Shown here in pieces: positions 1-11,349 of a DNA stretch of 64,000 bases. The notes under the pieces are model-generated. The model saw nothing but the letters and a program-made list of their open reading frames with translations. It made no database searches and was not told the DNA's origin. Origin of the DNA: Utricularia gibba (lineage: Eukaryota; Streptophyta; Magnoliopsida; Lamiales; Lentibulariaceae); NCBI GenBank assembly GCA_002189035.1, contig NEEC01000012.1, positions 682,001 through 746,000 on the forward strand, given 5' to 3'. The translations under genes and the position numbers were made by a program. Every line of letters begins with the position of its first letter. The stretch's first letter is position 1.

Positions 1-1510
1 CAGAGGTCTATGCATCAGATTTCCAGAGGATGGAGCAAACGAGCTGAATACAACGATGATTATTTGCTTGCCAAAGTTCTATGGGAAAATTGGAGAGAAC
101 CCCCATGAGCATCTTGACAATGTAATAGGAGTATGCGCTCATTGAAGGGAGCTAGAATGACTAAAAATTCCACTTGTTTGAGAGCCTTCCAGTTTACTTT
201 GGAAGGAGGAGCCAAAACGTGGTTCAACTCACTAAGGCTTGGAATGAAGAAGGTATTTTTGAGAAAATATTTTCTAGCTTCCAAGGCCAAAGGAATTAGA
301 AAAAAAATCTGTGATGTTGAACAAATGAGTGGAGAATCATTGCACGAATATTGGGAAAGGTTTAATCATCTTTTGGGCTCCTGCCCACACCATGGTTTTC
401 AGATCAATGCCTTGGTCAAATACTTCTATGATGCATTGTTATGCAATGATAGAGCCATGGTTGTAATACCCTGGCTCAGGGCCCGTGGTAGTATGGCAAA
501 GGAGAGGGTGCAAGGTGGCATGTGACATGGCTAAACAGGTAATTGAGACTAGTATGGGCTAGGGCGTCTTCGGGCTAGGCCCGTCGGATGGTTGTGGCAA
601 GGCTTGCTACCTTATTTCCCTCTTCGTGACTTAGTATTATTTCCTTGCTTGTTGTGCTCGTTTTCCCTTATGTTGTGGCGTCGAGCGCCTAGGCTTGCTG
701 CCTTGTGTTGGAACCTTGACTCTTGTTACTTAATAAAATTGCTATTGCGTTACATATGCTTTTTGGTGAGTCATGGCGAAGGGATCTGGCGAGGGATGCC
801 GCCAGGGATCGCCAAGTGCTAGGAATGGCGGTGTGGCAAAGGAAAGATGCACCCTTAATCAAGTTCCTAACCCACCCCATGATGATTGGGACACTCGTGC
901 TGAGTGTTAGATGTTGGTAATGGCCTTAGTGTCTAGGGTGCAGGTCGCGGGTCGTTACACATGGTAGATTCAGCGATAGGAGGATTTATAAGGAAAAAGA
1001 CACCAACCGAAGCTCTTTCCTTGTTTGAGGAGTTGGTTGAGCATTCGAGACATATTATCAGGAAGCAAGCCTCAATTAAGAGAGTGTATGAAGTGGAGAG
1101 TAAGCCTAGGATTTCAAATACTAGGCTGGAGGGATCATCCAAATTTTCATTGAAGCAACAACGAAAATTCTTACAAAGGAGAAAGCTCAACCATGGGGCA
1201 GCAAAATTTTCAGGAGCAAAGATCTTATCAGACGCCTCCATTTCAAAGGCAAAACCAATAGAACCAGAAGCCGTTTCAAGTCCCCAAATCAAGGCAATGC
1301 TGAAGGGAATTCTGGAAATTCGTTGGAAGAAATGTTGAAGACATTCATGGCACAATCAATCAAAAATCAAGCTGAAAATCAACAAGCGATCCGAAATTTG
1401 GAGGTTCAAGTGAGTTAGTTGGCAGCAGAGCTTGGAGACCTGTTACAGAAAGGGAGTCTACAATCTCAACCCAAGCCAAACCCAAATTCCAGTGGAGGAC
1501 TGAACAACAG
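1..1510 (+). pseudogene. Athila-type Ty3/gypsy gag, interrupted
   Basis: The window opens inside a retrotransposon gag gene. The frame encodes the gag core (KTWFNSL, KYFLASKAKGIRK, GESLHEYWERFNHLL, HGFQINALVKYFYD). It closely parallels the minus-strand gag at about 49.2-50.7 kb. The protein would pack element RNA into cytoplasmic particles. The frame breaks in the first 150 bases (a shift and a stop near 145). It is cut at 461 by a nested LTR and resumes at 966 with GGFIRKKTPTEALSLFEEL, which continues the same domain in the intact relative. The second block runs to 1510, where another LTR is inserted. Gag identity is secure; the reading frame is dead. Confidence 0.85.
462..959. mobile_element. 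Solo LTR nested in gag (about 498 bp)
   Basis: The insert begins TGTAATACCC and ends CGTTACA, so its ends form a TGTAA/TTACA inverted pair with the TG..CA termini of an LTR. It is flanked by the direct repeat CATGGT (456-461 and 960-965). Removing the insert and one repeat restores the gag frame seen in the relative at 50 kb. An AATAAA signal lies near 732, suggesting the LTR reads on the plus strand. No internal region follows, so this is a solo LTR. It shares no clear similarity with the other LTR families in the window. Confidence 0.75.
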
Positions 1511-2775
1511 TGTTGCGTGTCGTTTCCTCAACAAATTTTAAATATTTAAAACATAAAACACCAAATAGCGTAGTATGAGTATTGATCTCAGGGAGTTGTT
1601 TTTTGTGAAAAGTGTTTTGTAAGCAACTTCTACAAAATGTCACGGTTTTGTAAAAGGGGGTTTGTGGAATGCAGAAAGAAAAGTTATAACCTAAGTGATG
1701 AGGCTTGACTACGGGAAGCAGTTTCTAGGAATGAGATTCCATCTTCTTCCTTTGTCTATCCTCGCCTCGGCTTTCACTGATTCTTTCCAAATAGCTGGTT
1801 ATAGGAGCAAGGAATAGCCTACTCTCCCTTACACTCTGATTGACAAGGAGGCACGGGAATACCCTCATGTGATTCCCCCTTGGACGATTAGGAAGACTAG
1901 AGGATTGCCTTCGATTGCCTTCAAAATCGAATTGCGCGCATGTGCCCAGTTGTTGCCAATTGCCAGTGGTAGGTCCGAGGTCACAACCTGTCCACTGTCG
2001 CATACCTAGGCCACAAACAATCCGCTAGGCGGGGTTGGAGTTAAGGCTCTTCACCTTGATCTTCACCAAAATCCACGAGGAGTGGCCTGCTACTCATTGA
2101 CCTTGACTAGGAGTCGTTATAGAAAGACTGCAACAAAGCGCGTGGAAGTATGCAGAATCCAAATTGAATTCAACGAATAACAGAGTGTAGTGCTCAAGAC
2201 TTGGAAGGAAACTTCATCTACTTCCTAGAAACTAAAAGGTTTTTAGCCACAAAGGGCCATGAAAACAGAAATGGAATTGGAAACTAAGTGTTCTTCCTCC
2301 TTGAGGGGAGGAAGAACTCACAAGTTCTTAGTACAAGAGAGAAAATGGCAAAAGTTGAAAAGTCCGAAACTAAGTGCTCCAAGTGGTTTTTATATCACTC
2401 TCCACGTGCATTAACTCCTTTGGGCCCTCTTCCCATCAAACTTCCTTTGCATGCAAGTTAGCACCTAATCATTGCTGCAGACTCTGACATGCCGTAAGTT
2501 AGGGGCCTTGACCAGTGTCAGTCTTCCGCCCACAATCATTCCAAGTCACATACAAGGCACAAAAATTCAAACTCCACCTGAAACACTCCACGATAGTCTT
2601 CTGACATGTCTCGGTCAAAGTGTGAGAAAAAAGACAGAAAATATGTACGAAATAGGAAAATAGGGTTTTTCTAAGGAAAATCAATTTCTTATCAATATAA
2701 TTCCTAATTGGGTGACTTAATATATAATTAACACATAATAATACCTAAATAATTACTAGAAAATGACACTTAACA
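1511..2775 (-). mobile_element. Solo LTR, Athila-type family G, reversed (1,265 bp)
   Basis: Read on the minus strand this LTR runs from TGTTAAGTGTC (2775) to GACACGCAACA (1511). Its 3' part matches the LTR pieces at 11.35-12.12 kb and 22.33-23.09 kb; the latter is followed by a primer-binding site, which fixes the orientation. The flanks AACAG (1506-1510) and ATCAG (2776-2780) form a 5-bp target duplication with one change. Removing it rejoins the Athila frame coding for LNNSAMTLRSGKE. It is therefore an independent insertion into the older element. Confidence 0.8.
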
Positions 2776-2780
2776 ATCAG

Positions 2781-3740
2781 TGCCATGACACTTAGGAGTG
2801 GAAAAGAAAAGTCTGGGAGAGAACTAGTCCAGACTGAGACTAAGGAGAATGAAGTAGAGGAGTACGAAGTTGTTGTGCAAAGTGAGGACGAAATTGAAGT
2901 ACTACCAGAATCTGCCACAGTGAAGTTGGCCTAGCCTTCTTTTCGAGGAAGGCTGAAGCTTAAAGAAGAGCAAAATGAGAAAGAGAAACTGTTGAAAGCA
3001 TTGGGAAACACTCATTTGAATTTAGCTCTCTTGGAGTATATTGATCTTGTGCCAAAGAGTGTTAAATATTTGAAGCAATTGTGTAAGTCTAAACCCAAGT
3101 TGAAATTGAGTGAAAGCTGCTCAACACTTCTCACATGGAAACTACCTGAAAAGCGTAAGGATCTGGGTATGTTTTTTATCCCATGCGAAATAGGAGATTT
3201 GTGCATTAGGAGAGCTATGGTAGACTTGAGAGCTTCTATAAATGTCATGTCAAATTCTATTTATGAGGCACTTAGGTTGGGACCTTTGCAAGCATCAGGT
3301 GTACAAATTGAGCTGGCTGATAGGAGAGTGATTTCTCTAAAAGGCTTGGTTGAGGATGTTCTTGTAAAAATTGAGCATCTGGTGTTCCCAGCTGATTTTT
3401 ATGTGGTGAACAGCTCACTGGAGGATCAAATAACACAACAATTATCTTGGGGAGACCATTCTTGAGCACTTTAAATGCTATTATCAACGTGAAGATGGGA
3501 ACTATTGAGCTTTCTTTTGATGAAGACAAAATTACACTGGATATGAAGGATGTTAAGAATTATCCCAATGATTTTGAGAGCATTTGTGTTGTGGATGTCA
3601 TGGATGGACTCATTGAGGAGCACTTGAAGAAAGAAATTCAAAAAAAAAAAAAGAGGCTCATGAAGAATCTTTATTTGTAAAAATTGAAGCTGAAGAAAAG
3701 TTAGGGCAATTAAATATGGTGCAAGTCAAGACTTAGGAAG
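2781..3740 (+). pseudogene. Athila-type gag-protease linker and aspartic protease
   Basis: After the nested LTR the polyprotein continues with an acidic linker, then NTHLNLALLEYIDLVPKSVK and a retropepsin-like domain that would cleave the polyprotein. The active-site loop reads VDLRASINVM at about residues 77-86 of the 2992-3465 frame. The family normally has DLGAS, so the glycine is replaced by arginine. A stop follows ATVKLA near 2932. A frameshift near 3455 separates the protease from its flap region (GRPFLSTLNAIINVKMG), which continues to about 3680. The strand-matched relative at 48-49 kb retains DLGA. No active protease is expected. Confidence 0.8.
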
Positions 3741-4990
3741 AGAGGTTAGCTGAATTGAAACCGTTGCCAAATTATTTAAAATATGTTTTTCTTGATGCAG
3801 AGTTAAGGAACCCCGTCATCATCTCCATTGGTCTCAGCTTAGACTAAGAGTCGCGACTTCTCGAGGTACTTAACATAAACAAGAAGGCAATAGGTTGGAC
3901 GCTTGATGATATTGAGGGGATCTGCCCATCCATATGCATGCACAAAATTTTTCTAGAGGATGGTGCAAAACAAGTTCGTCAACCTCAAAGACACCTCAAC
4001 CCAAACATGATGGAGAAGGTAAGAAAAGAAATTGTTGAACTTTATGATGCAGGGATTATTTACTCTATCACAGATAGTGAATGGGTAAGTCCCATTCACG
4101 TTGCGCCAAAGAAGATAGGATGACTATGGTAGAAAATGAGAAAGGCGAGCTTGTTCCACAAAGGGTGTAGAATAGATGGCATGTTTTCATAGATTATCGA
4201 AAATTAAATGAAATGACAAAGAAAGACCATTATATCCTTTGCCTTTTATCCTAGAAAATCGTTTTATTGTTTTTTGGATGGATATTTTGAATATAATCAG
4301 TTTTCTATTTCAGAGCAGGACCAAGATAAGACAACCTTCACGTGCCCATTTGAAATTTATTGAAATATTTATGGATGATTTTACAGTACATGGAGAAAAT
4401 TTTGAGTCATGCTTAGACCACTTAGATAAGGTTTTGAAGAAATGTGTTGAAAATAATTTGGTTTTAAATTCTGAAAAATGTCATTTAATGGTGGATCCTG
4501 GAATTGTTTTAGGACATGTGATTTCTGAAAAAGGAATCGAGGTAGATGAGGCGAAAATTGAGATTATGTCTGAGCTTCCTTATCCTATTAATGTAAAAGA
4601 TATCAGATCATTTTTAGCACATGTTGGTTTTTATAGGAGGTTTATTAAAAAAATTTCAAAAATTGTCTTGCCTCTTAGTAGATTATTGCATAATGATGTT
4701 GCCTTTAATTTTGATGATTCATGTAAGCAAGTTTTTAATTCTTTAAAAAAGGCTGTTACTACTACACCTGTGATGCAACCACCTGATTGGAAATATGATT
4801 TTGAGATTATGTGTGATGCAAGTAATTATGCTGTGGCTGCTGTTTTAGGACAGAAAATTGAAGGAAAGCACCATGTTATCTCTTATGGTTCGAAAACCTT
4901 GGATGAAGCCCAGAAAAATTATACCATCACTGAAAGGAAATTTCTTGGTTCGAAAACCTTGGATGAACAACTATTCTCAGTTCGGACTAG
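3740..4990 (+). pseudogene. Athila-type reverse transcriptase and truncated RNase H
   Basis: Fragments from about 3790 encode the RT start (AIGWTLDDIEGICPSICMHKI, EIVELYDAGIIYSITDSEWVSP). After stops and an internal deletion the long frame opening at 4239 carries the catalytic box MDDFTVHG and the thumb (VLGHVISEKGIEVDEAKIE, RSFLAHVGFYRRFI). RNase H follows with CDASNYAVAAVLGQ near residue 193 of that frame. RNase H then stops short: after TITERKF the sequence jumps to a DEQLF motif that normally lies just before integrase. An exact 21-bp repeat marks the scar (4887-4907 and 4947-4967). The enzyme would copy element RNA into DNA but is defective here. Confidence 0.88.
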
Positions 4991-6300
4991 TATACGTGAA
5001 CTGTGGTTTGCTGATCTTGCAAACCTTGTTTCAACAGGGGTGATGCCACTTGGAATGGACTCTCATGCGAGGAATAAGCTGAAGAGTGATGCCAAATACT
5101 ACATATGGGATGATCCATATTTATGGAAGCAATGTAATGACATTCGAAGGTGCGTTCATGAAAATGAAATTCCAAAAATAATTGATTCTTGTCATATAGG
5201 ACCTTTTGGTGGCCATCATAGACCAAATAGAACAACGAGAAAAATTCTAGATTGCGGATTTTATTGGCCACATATTTTCAGAGATTGTTACGCTTATTGC
5301 AAAGGTAGTGAACCATGCCAAAGGGTAGGAAATTTATCAAACCGAAACGAAATGCCTCAGCAAGGAATCCTGGTATGTGAATTATTTGACGTATGGGGTA
5401 TAGATTTTATTGGACCATTTCCTACTTCAGCAGGTTCCAATTACATTGTGGTTGCGGTTGATTACGTGTCGAAGTGGATTGAAGCAATCCCTACACGGAC
5501 TGATGATGCAAAGACGATGATTAATTTCTTGCGCAACAACATCTTCACAAGATATGGAACTCCTAAGACACTGATCAGTGATAGGGGGAACCCATTTTTA
5601 CAATCAAGTCTTAAGGAGTGTTTTGAAGCATTTTAATGTTTGGTACAAGCCTTCTACAGCGTACCATCCACAAACCAATGGACAAACTGAAGTCTCAAAC
5701 AAGGAAATCAAACAAATTATGGAGAAAGTTGTGAACCCAAGCAGGAAGGACTGGAGCATGAGGTTAAAGGATGCACTTTGGGCCATCCACACAGCATACA
5801 AGACTCCCATTGGAACCTCACCATTTCGGTTGGTCTATGGGAAGCGTTGTAGATTACTAGCAGCTCTTGAGCACAAGGCCTGGTGGGCTATGAAAAAGTT
5901 GAATTTGGATAGGAACCTTAGTGCAAGCCACAGGAAGCTTCAACTTTCAGAACTGGAGGAGTTGAGAAATGACGCATACGAGAGCTCAAAACTATTCAAG
6001 GCTCGTACTAAGAGTTATCATGACACGTATATTTCCATGAGAAATTTCGAGATTGGCTAGAAAGTTTTATTATTCCAATCCAGGTTGAAATTGCATCCTG
6101 GAAAGCTGAAATCAAGATGGATAGAGACTTTTATTGTGAAGGAAATTTTTCCAAATGGTGCCGTGGAGATATTTGATGGAGATTCAAAGAAAGAATTTTT
6201 GGTAAATGGGCATAGGTTGAAAGTTTTTTATGAAAATGCTAACATGTTCACAGGAAATTTGGAGGTGACCAAGCTGATGCATGCTCCAGAAACGTAGCCA
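4990..6300 (+). pseudogene. Athila-type integrase, frameshifted
   Basis: The integrase starts with an HHCC zinc-binding region (histidines in CHIGPFGGHH, cysteines in DCYAYCKGSEPC). The DDE core follows: the first aspartate in DVWGIDFIGPFP, the second in ISDRG, and the glutamate in NGQTEVSNKEI. One extra G in the run at about 5582-5587 throws the frame between the second D and the E; the tandem copy at 6.84 kb lacks it. A TAG at 6058 and further breaks separate the C-terminal part (GKLKSRW..FIVKEIFPNGAVEI), which ends near 6297. Catalytic residues are visible but the protein cannot be made in one piece. Confidence 0.9.
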
Positions 6301-6374
6301 CACAAGAAGTCGAGTCCAAGACTTTAAACAAGGGTGCTTATGGGAGGCAACCCATGGTTAACTCTTTTAATTTA
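5536..6374 (+). repeat. Direct repeat copy A of integrase 3' half
   Basis: The segment from the ATCTTCACAAGATATGG region to GGGAGGCAACCCATGG..TTTTAATTT recurs as copy B at 6838-7684. It covers the C-terminal half of integrase plus the short untranslated stretch containing the GGGAGGCAACCC motif that follows pol in Athila-type elements. The copies differ by scattered substitutions and small indels. Confidence 0.85.
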
Positions 6375-6837
6375 GGGTTAATATCATTTTTTGTATCAAT
6401 ACAATACCGTTTTTTATTCTTAATCTCTTTATTTTTTTTGTTGCAGATATGGTCACTTTTCTTCACCTAAAATATCATTCATCTTCTAATAGTGTTTTCC
6501 GATGAGTTGCCGTCATGGTTAACTAATTTAACTACTCTTTGAGATCAATTTTTGTCCCTTTTTTTAATGGCCTTTTACACTCTTTATCTACTTGTTTTTG
6601 AATCCATAAGAGATTGAAAATAGTACGTAGACGAGTAAGGCTGGAAAATTTAATACAATATGTCCATACATTTAATATCTATCCAAAATAACATACAAAT
6701 GATTAACTCTAGTTGGTAAACTCGAAAATTTAAACTAGTTTCTTCATTGCAAGCTACCCATAGCATCACTTGGAGGGTAAATTGGTTTCTCCATCTCCTT
6801 TTTTCCTCTTCAAACAGCTCTTAAGATTTGAAACCAT
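6375..6837. other. Spacer between the integrase repeats
   Basis: This AT-rich stretch separates the two integrase copies. It contains no convincing frame. A pyrimidine run ending TTGCAG near 6446 could act as a splice acceptor, as Athila elements use splicing ahead of the env-like region. I do not see a partner for it elsewhere in the window. Confidence 0.4.
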
Positions 6838-7684
6838 TTGAAACAATATCTTCACGAGATATGGAACTCCTAAGGCCCTGATCAGTGATAGGGGAACCCA
6901 TTTTTACAATCAGGCCTTGAGGAGTGTTTTGAAGCATTTCAATGTTTGGAACAAGTCTTCTACAGCGTACCATCCACAAACCAATGGACAAACTGAAGTC
7001 TCTAACAGGGAAATCAAACAAATCCTGGCGAAAGTAGTGAACCCAAGCAGGAAGGACTGAAGCATGAGGTTGAAAGATGCACTTTGGGCCATATGGACAG
7101 CATACAAGACTCCTATTGAGACCTCACCATTTCGGTTGGTCTATGGGAAGCCTTGTAGATTACAAGCAGCTCTTGAGCACAAGGCTTGATGGGGTGTGAA
7201 GAAGTTGAACTTGGACACAAACCTTAGTGCAAGTCACAAGAAACTTCAGCTTTCAGAACTGGAGGAGTTGAGAAATGATGTGTACGAGAGCTCAACATTA
7301 TTCAAGGCTTGGACTAATAGTTATCATGACGCGCATATCTCCAGGAGAAATTTCGAGATTGGCCAAAAAGTCTTATTATTCCAATTCAGGTAGAAATTGC
7401 ATCATGGGAAACTGAAATCAAGATGGATAGGGCCTTTTATTATGAAGGAAATTTTTCCAAATGGTGCTTTGGAGACATTTGATGGAGATTCAAACAAAGA
7501 ATTTTTGGTAAATGAGCATCGCCTAAAGATTTTTTATGAAAATATTGAAAACATGTTTACAGGGAATGTGGAGACGATTAAGCTGATGGATGCACCAGAA
7601 ATGTAGCCACATGAGAAGTCGGGTCCAAGACTTTAAACAAGGGCGGTTATAGGAGGCAACCCATGGTTAACTCTTTTAATTTAT
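6838..7684 (+). pseudogene. Second integrase 3' half (repeat copy B)
   Basis: Copy B encodes the second integrase aspartate in an undisturbed ISDRGTHFYNQ context, the NGQTEVSNREIKQI glutamate region and the C-terminal tail (KLQLSELEELRNDVYESS, LKSRWIGPFIMKEIFPNGA). It has its own lesions: a TGA after NPSRKD near 7059 and a stop near 7189. It ends in the AGGAGGCAACCC motif. It starts mid-domain, so it cannot be a full gene. A local duplication, or recombination between two related elements, explains it. Confidence 0.88.
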
Positions 7685-7827
7685 GCATTTTTTATTTCAT
7701 TTTTAATGTGTTTTTTTTTATGATTTTTTCCATGTTTTGTGCTGCCGGGCAAGGATGGATGCTTAACTCAGGGGAAGTTACACAAGAATTCGACCGTTGA
7801 GGGAAGTGGGAAGTCGAACCAAAGGAA

Positions 7828-9790
7828 ATGATGGAAAAACCCCTGGTGCTTGAAATGAATTGGAGGAGCAGTTTCTTTGTTCCTCATTTCAACCGTTTCC
7901 TCTATGATTTTTCTGTAAAAATTACAGTGGTAGAAACAGAATGCCTACAACAAGAAGTGGAAGAAAAGCCGCAAAGGAGAGACCCGGCCGAAAGAAAATG
8001 CAAACAAAGCAGCCAAAGGAAGTTGCTGGAGACGCTGAAGAGAAATCACATTTGTTCCAGCCCTAGAAGAAGGTGATTTGCCTACTGTTACTGCCACGGA
8101 AAATTTCCAGGTAGTATATGTGATCCTTCAGGCGGTTGAGATCGGAGAACCCTCTGGCACCCCCAGCTTAGAGCATGTGAGACTCCAACGAAGATTGCGG
8201 GACATGCAGAAAAGTTACAAGAAGAGGAAAGCATCAGTGGAAGAACAACCCTCAGGACCACAACTCTTGACTATGAAGAAGAAAGGGAAGAGTAGGAAGA
8301 AAAAGCAGAGAACACCACTGGATGAACCTGCTCCGGAAGAAGAAGATGTCGTGCCCCAGGAATCAGCAGCACTTGTCCTAGAGACAAATACTGAAAAAAC
8401 TAGAGATGAAGTGGAGGAACTTGAGGAAGAACCAATTGCTGAAGAAGAAGTTTTAATGGACAGAAATGAGGGCGAAAATGAAGAAAATCAGAATAAGGAA
8501 ATTGAGCATGCAGAGGAGGAAGCAGGGGAGCAGTCATTTGGGAGCACCACAGAAAAGAAAATGAAGGTATCACTAAAAGAAAGAAATTTTTACCTAAATT
8601 GGTGCCTCTATATGTGAAAGCAGGGAAGTTTGCACAAGAAAAGGAGAAATTCCAGAGGCAAAGGATGCGCAAAGGGATACCATACTTCAAGCATCACATA
8701 GACATGTTGAACACCCCGTACTTGACCTTCACAGAAGAAATGCATGCTGATCAGTACGGTGAGGTCAAAGGTGCAAAGGTAACACATGTCATCATATTGA
8801 TCACGATATTTTGGTGGAATTAGGAATTGTTGATAGAGTTTCTTCTTTTTTTGAAGGCACAACGTTCATGAATTTGTTTGAAACGAAATTTCCTGCGTAC
8901 ATTGAACTATCTTATGAATTTTCTGCCACTTTTGTGTATGAAATCCCTAAAACTATGCTAGACCCTGCTGCTATCTCTTTTAGATTAATGGGTGTTGAAT
9001 TTTCTTTTTCAGTGGCTGAATGGAACGTAGCTCTAGGATTTGGTTCATAACATGATATAAATTCTCATGAGTTTGCTGCATCCCTTTTTGATTATCTTGA
9101 TGAATTTGATGCTGAGAAAATTTATGCAATTTTGATCGACAAGCATTCTATAGAATTTAAGGCAAAAGGGTCTAAGGCAGACTTGTTTAATGATTCGGTT
9201 ATGCGTTATGTTCATATCCTTGTTATCATAACACTTTTTGGACGAACTATAGGATTCAATTCTCTTTATAAGCATGAATTATTTTTCATGTGGTGCATCA
9301 TGAAAAAACGCTCTCTGAACTTAGGTGCTATGATTGTTGAACAAATGACTAGAAACTATAGACGCACGAAAATTCAACACTTGAGTTTTGGCAATATCAT
9401 CACACATCTTGCTCATACTTTATGTCCCGAAAAACTGTCTGAATTAGAATGTTTCCATGTTGAAACTAAGACAGTGCCTTTAGATGCATATTTCTTGAAA
9501 GTTGCTGGACTAATCAAAGTCCAAGGGAGTGGGTTTGATTTTAGATCTTTGGCAGGTTTCTGCGGAAATTCTACCCCTAGAGAAGGCAACTCAAATCCCC
9601 CTGCTCCAAGCACAACAGCAAGGGACGCTGCTGCCCGGAAATGATCAAGGATTTGAGCGAAAAAATGTCAGATTTAATTCGTGAGATGCAAGAGCTGAAA
9701 CAGGGAGTGATTGACTCCTTCCTTTCATGTTTTTACCTTCTACTTTATGAGAGCATGCACATGATTAGAGGAACCTAGGGAGTGTGATCT
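7828..9790 (+). pseudogene. Athila env-like 3' region
   Basis: Downstream of pol, Athila elements carry an extra region of uncertain function often called env-like. Here it opens with a basic then strongly acidic, lysine/glutamate-rich segment (8078-8617, possibly coiled coil). Frames at 8811-9050 and 9132-9644 follow and encode the globular domain: FPAYIELSYEFSATFVYE, ISFRLMGVEFSFSVAEWNVALGFG, and LFGRTIGFNSLYKHELFFMWCIM. Stops at 9048 and elsewhere break it. After the stop at 9642 a short coiled-coil tail (SDLIREMQELKQGV) appears in another frame. Related fragments occur at 13.3-13.6 kb and 19.3-19.7 kb. The 9.73-9.83 kb stretch matches the 3' region of the 45-52 kb element. Confidence 0.7.
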
Positions 9791-10088
9791 AGATTTGGTT
9801 GAATTAAGTTGCTGCACTTCATAATCGTTTTGGAGACTGGTTGCCAGTTAAAAAGAAAAGAGGAAAAGTAGCATAAAAAAAATGTTGAGATCAAAGTCCT
9901 TAAAAGCAGCACATAATAAAAAAGCATGTGCGGACTCAATAAGTGGTGAATGGGTAAGAAGGAATATGGATTGATCTGGAGGAGTAAAAGGAGGCCTGGA
10001 GTTATAAGGTGTGAGTGCTTTGCAAACACTCTTTCACAGGAAAGGTCACGACATTATACCCGGATCAGTCCAGAACAAGCTGCCCTTT
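9790..10088. other. Element 3' noncoding stretch
   Basis: Purine-rich noncoding sequence between the env-like region and the next LTR. It may include the element's 3' leader to its lost LTR. I see no frame or RNA structure that I can name. Confidence 0.4.
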
Positions 10089-10655
10089 TGATGGTAATTC
10101 TGTAAGTGCATAGAAACCATTGAAGTAATAAAATAAGATTGTTTCCACAAGGAATTGTTATTGGAATTTTCTTTTCAACAAAAAGGACTAAAAAAGACTG
10201 AAAACAAAAGAAAGATTTCTTTTTGAAGACAATAATAAAAGTGGCATTGGATGTAAGATCCACCTTACTTGAAACTCGCTCTTGTGTGTGTGTAAACCTT
10301 GAAGACTGACCTGCTTGCGCAAGCTTTGGGGGTATTATGCTAAATTAGTGCTACTCGGTGACCTTTATAGCACCGTCCCTTGTTTTGTGGGATTATGGAA
10401 TCAACCACGCCACCAGAGCCATTTCATCTCTTGTGATAACCCATGTTTTTCCCACACCCAAATCGTTACCCTACACCTCACACCTCGTAGATAGATTATA
10501 CATGATGTGCCTTACCAATGATGTCCAATTGAGCCCTTCTCCTTAGGTGCTTGCGACCAACCTTTCATTTTCCCCAACTCCCTTAGGGTTATATGGTATA
10601 AAGATCATGTTGGTAAAGAAAACGTTACGAAAAGCAGAATCAAACCTCAATTTAA
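10089..10655 (-). repeat. LTR-like repeat family K, copy 1
   Basis: This roughly 565-bp block matches 55203-55761 in the same orientation over its whole length. It shares the CGGTGACC..TATAGCACCGTCCC and CACGCCACCAGAGC stretches. The left end TGATGGTAATTCTG looks like the reverse complement of an Athila-type LTR 3' end, so the LTR would read on the minus strand. The right boundary is unclear. Similar low-complexity sequence continues to about 11264, and no target duplication was found. Confidence 0.65.
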
Positions 10656-11349
10656 ATGTTGAAAAACATAGTAAGACAGTCACACGCGTAGGACTTGCGT
10701 AAGCGCTCACAGGCGCATGCTCGACTCTAAACAACAAAAGTTGATGGAAAACAATGGAAGACATCCAAAACATGCTAGACTCGACTCTAAACCCTCAATT
10801 GACTCTCTGGTCATCCACCCTTCTAACTAACTACGCCTTGATCTTTGCGTTTGGATCTTCATATAATGGTGGGGACTTGTCAGGCTTTCTTGATGGGCTC
10901 ACATCAAATCTTCTATCTGGATCTTCTAAGATTTGATACAAATCTTCTAGGATAAGATCTAACTTTTCTAAGATAAGATGCGAATCTTATCTTATCCGAG
11001 AATCTTTGACCGAGTCTTCATCCGGATAGACCAAATCTTAGCCTCCCTCAAAGTAGTTCGAAAATCCTCAAAATTATGCCAAACTTACCCTTAAAAATCA
11101 CAAAACGCACTTTCCCTCCAAAAAGATCAAAGTGGTATCAAAGATATAAAATTCTTCTAACAACATAGGGAAAAGTGAAATAAAAAGAAGGCAAAACCTA
11201 TCTAAGTGAGTCTCAAAAAGCACAAATATAAGTGACACAAAATCACTTGTCACCTTCACTATCAAAAAAAAGCTGGCTACACAAACAAGACAAAAGGAAT
11301 AATAAAAAGAGAACAAAGGAAGTTAATGCGTATGAGAGTGATCTAAAAC
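10656..11349. other. Unassigned repeat sequence
   Basis: No gene is visible. The stretch holds a short GATTTGATAC/AAGATAAGAT-rich zone near 10.9-11.0 kb with imperfect self-complementarity. It may be the upstream part of the family K LTR, because a CACTATCA terminus (the complement of TGATAGTG) occurs at 11257-11264. Confidence 0.35.

Noticed and set aside
10089-11264. Complete family K LTR with target duplication
   Set aside because: The right end at CACTATCA fits an LTR terminus, but the left flank CCTTT has no match beside it.
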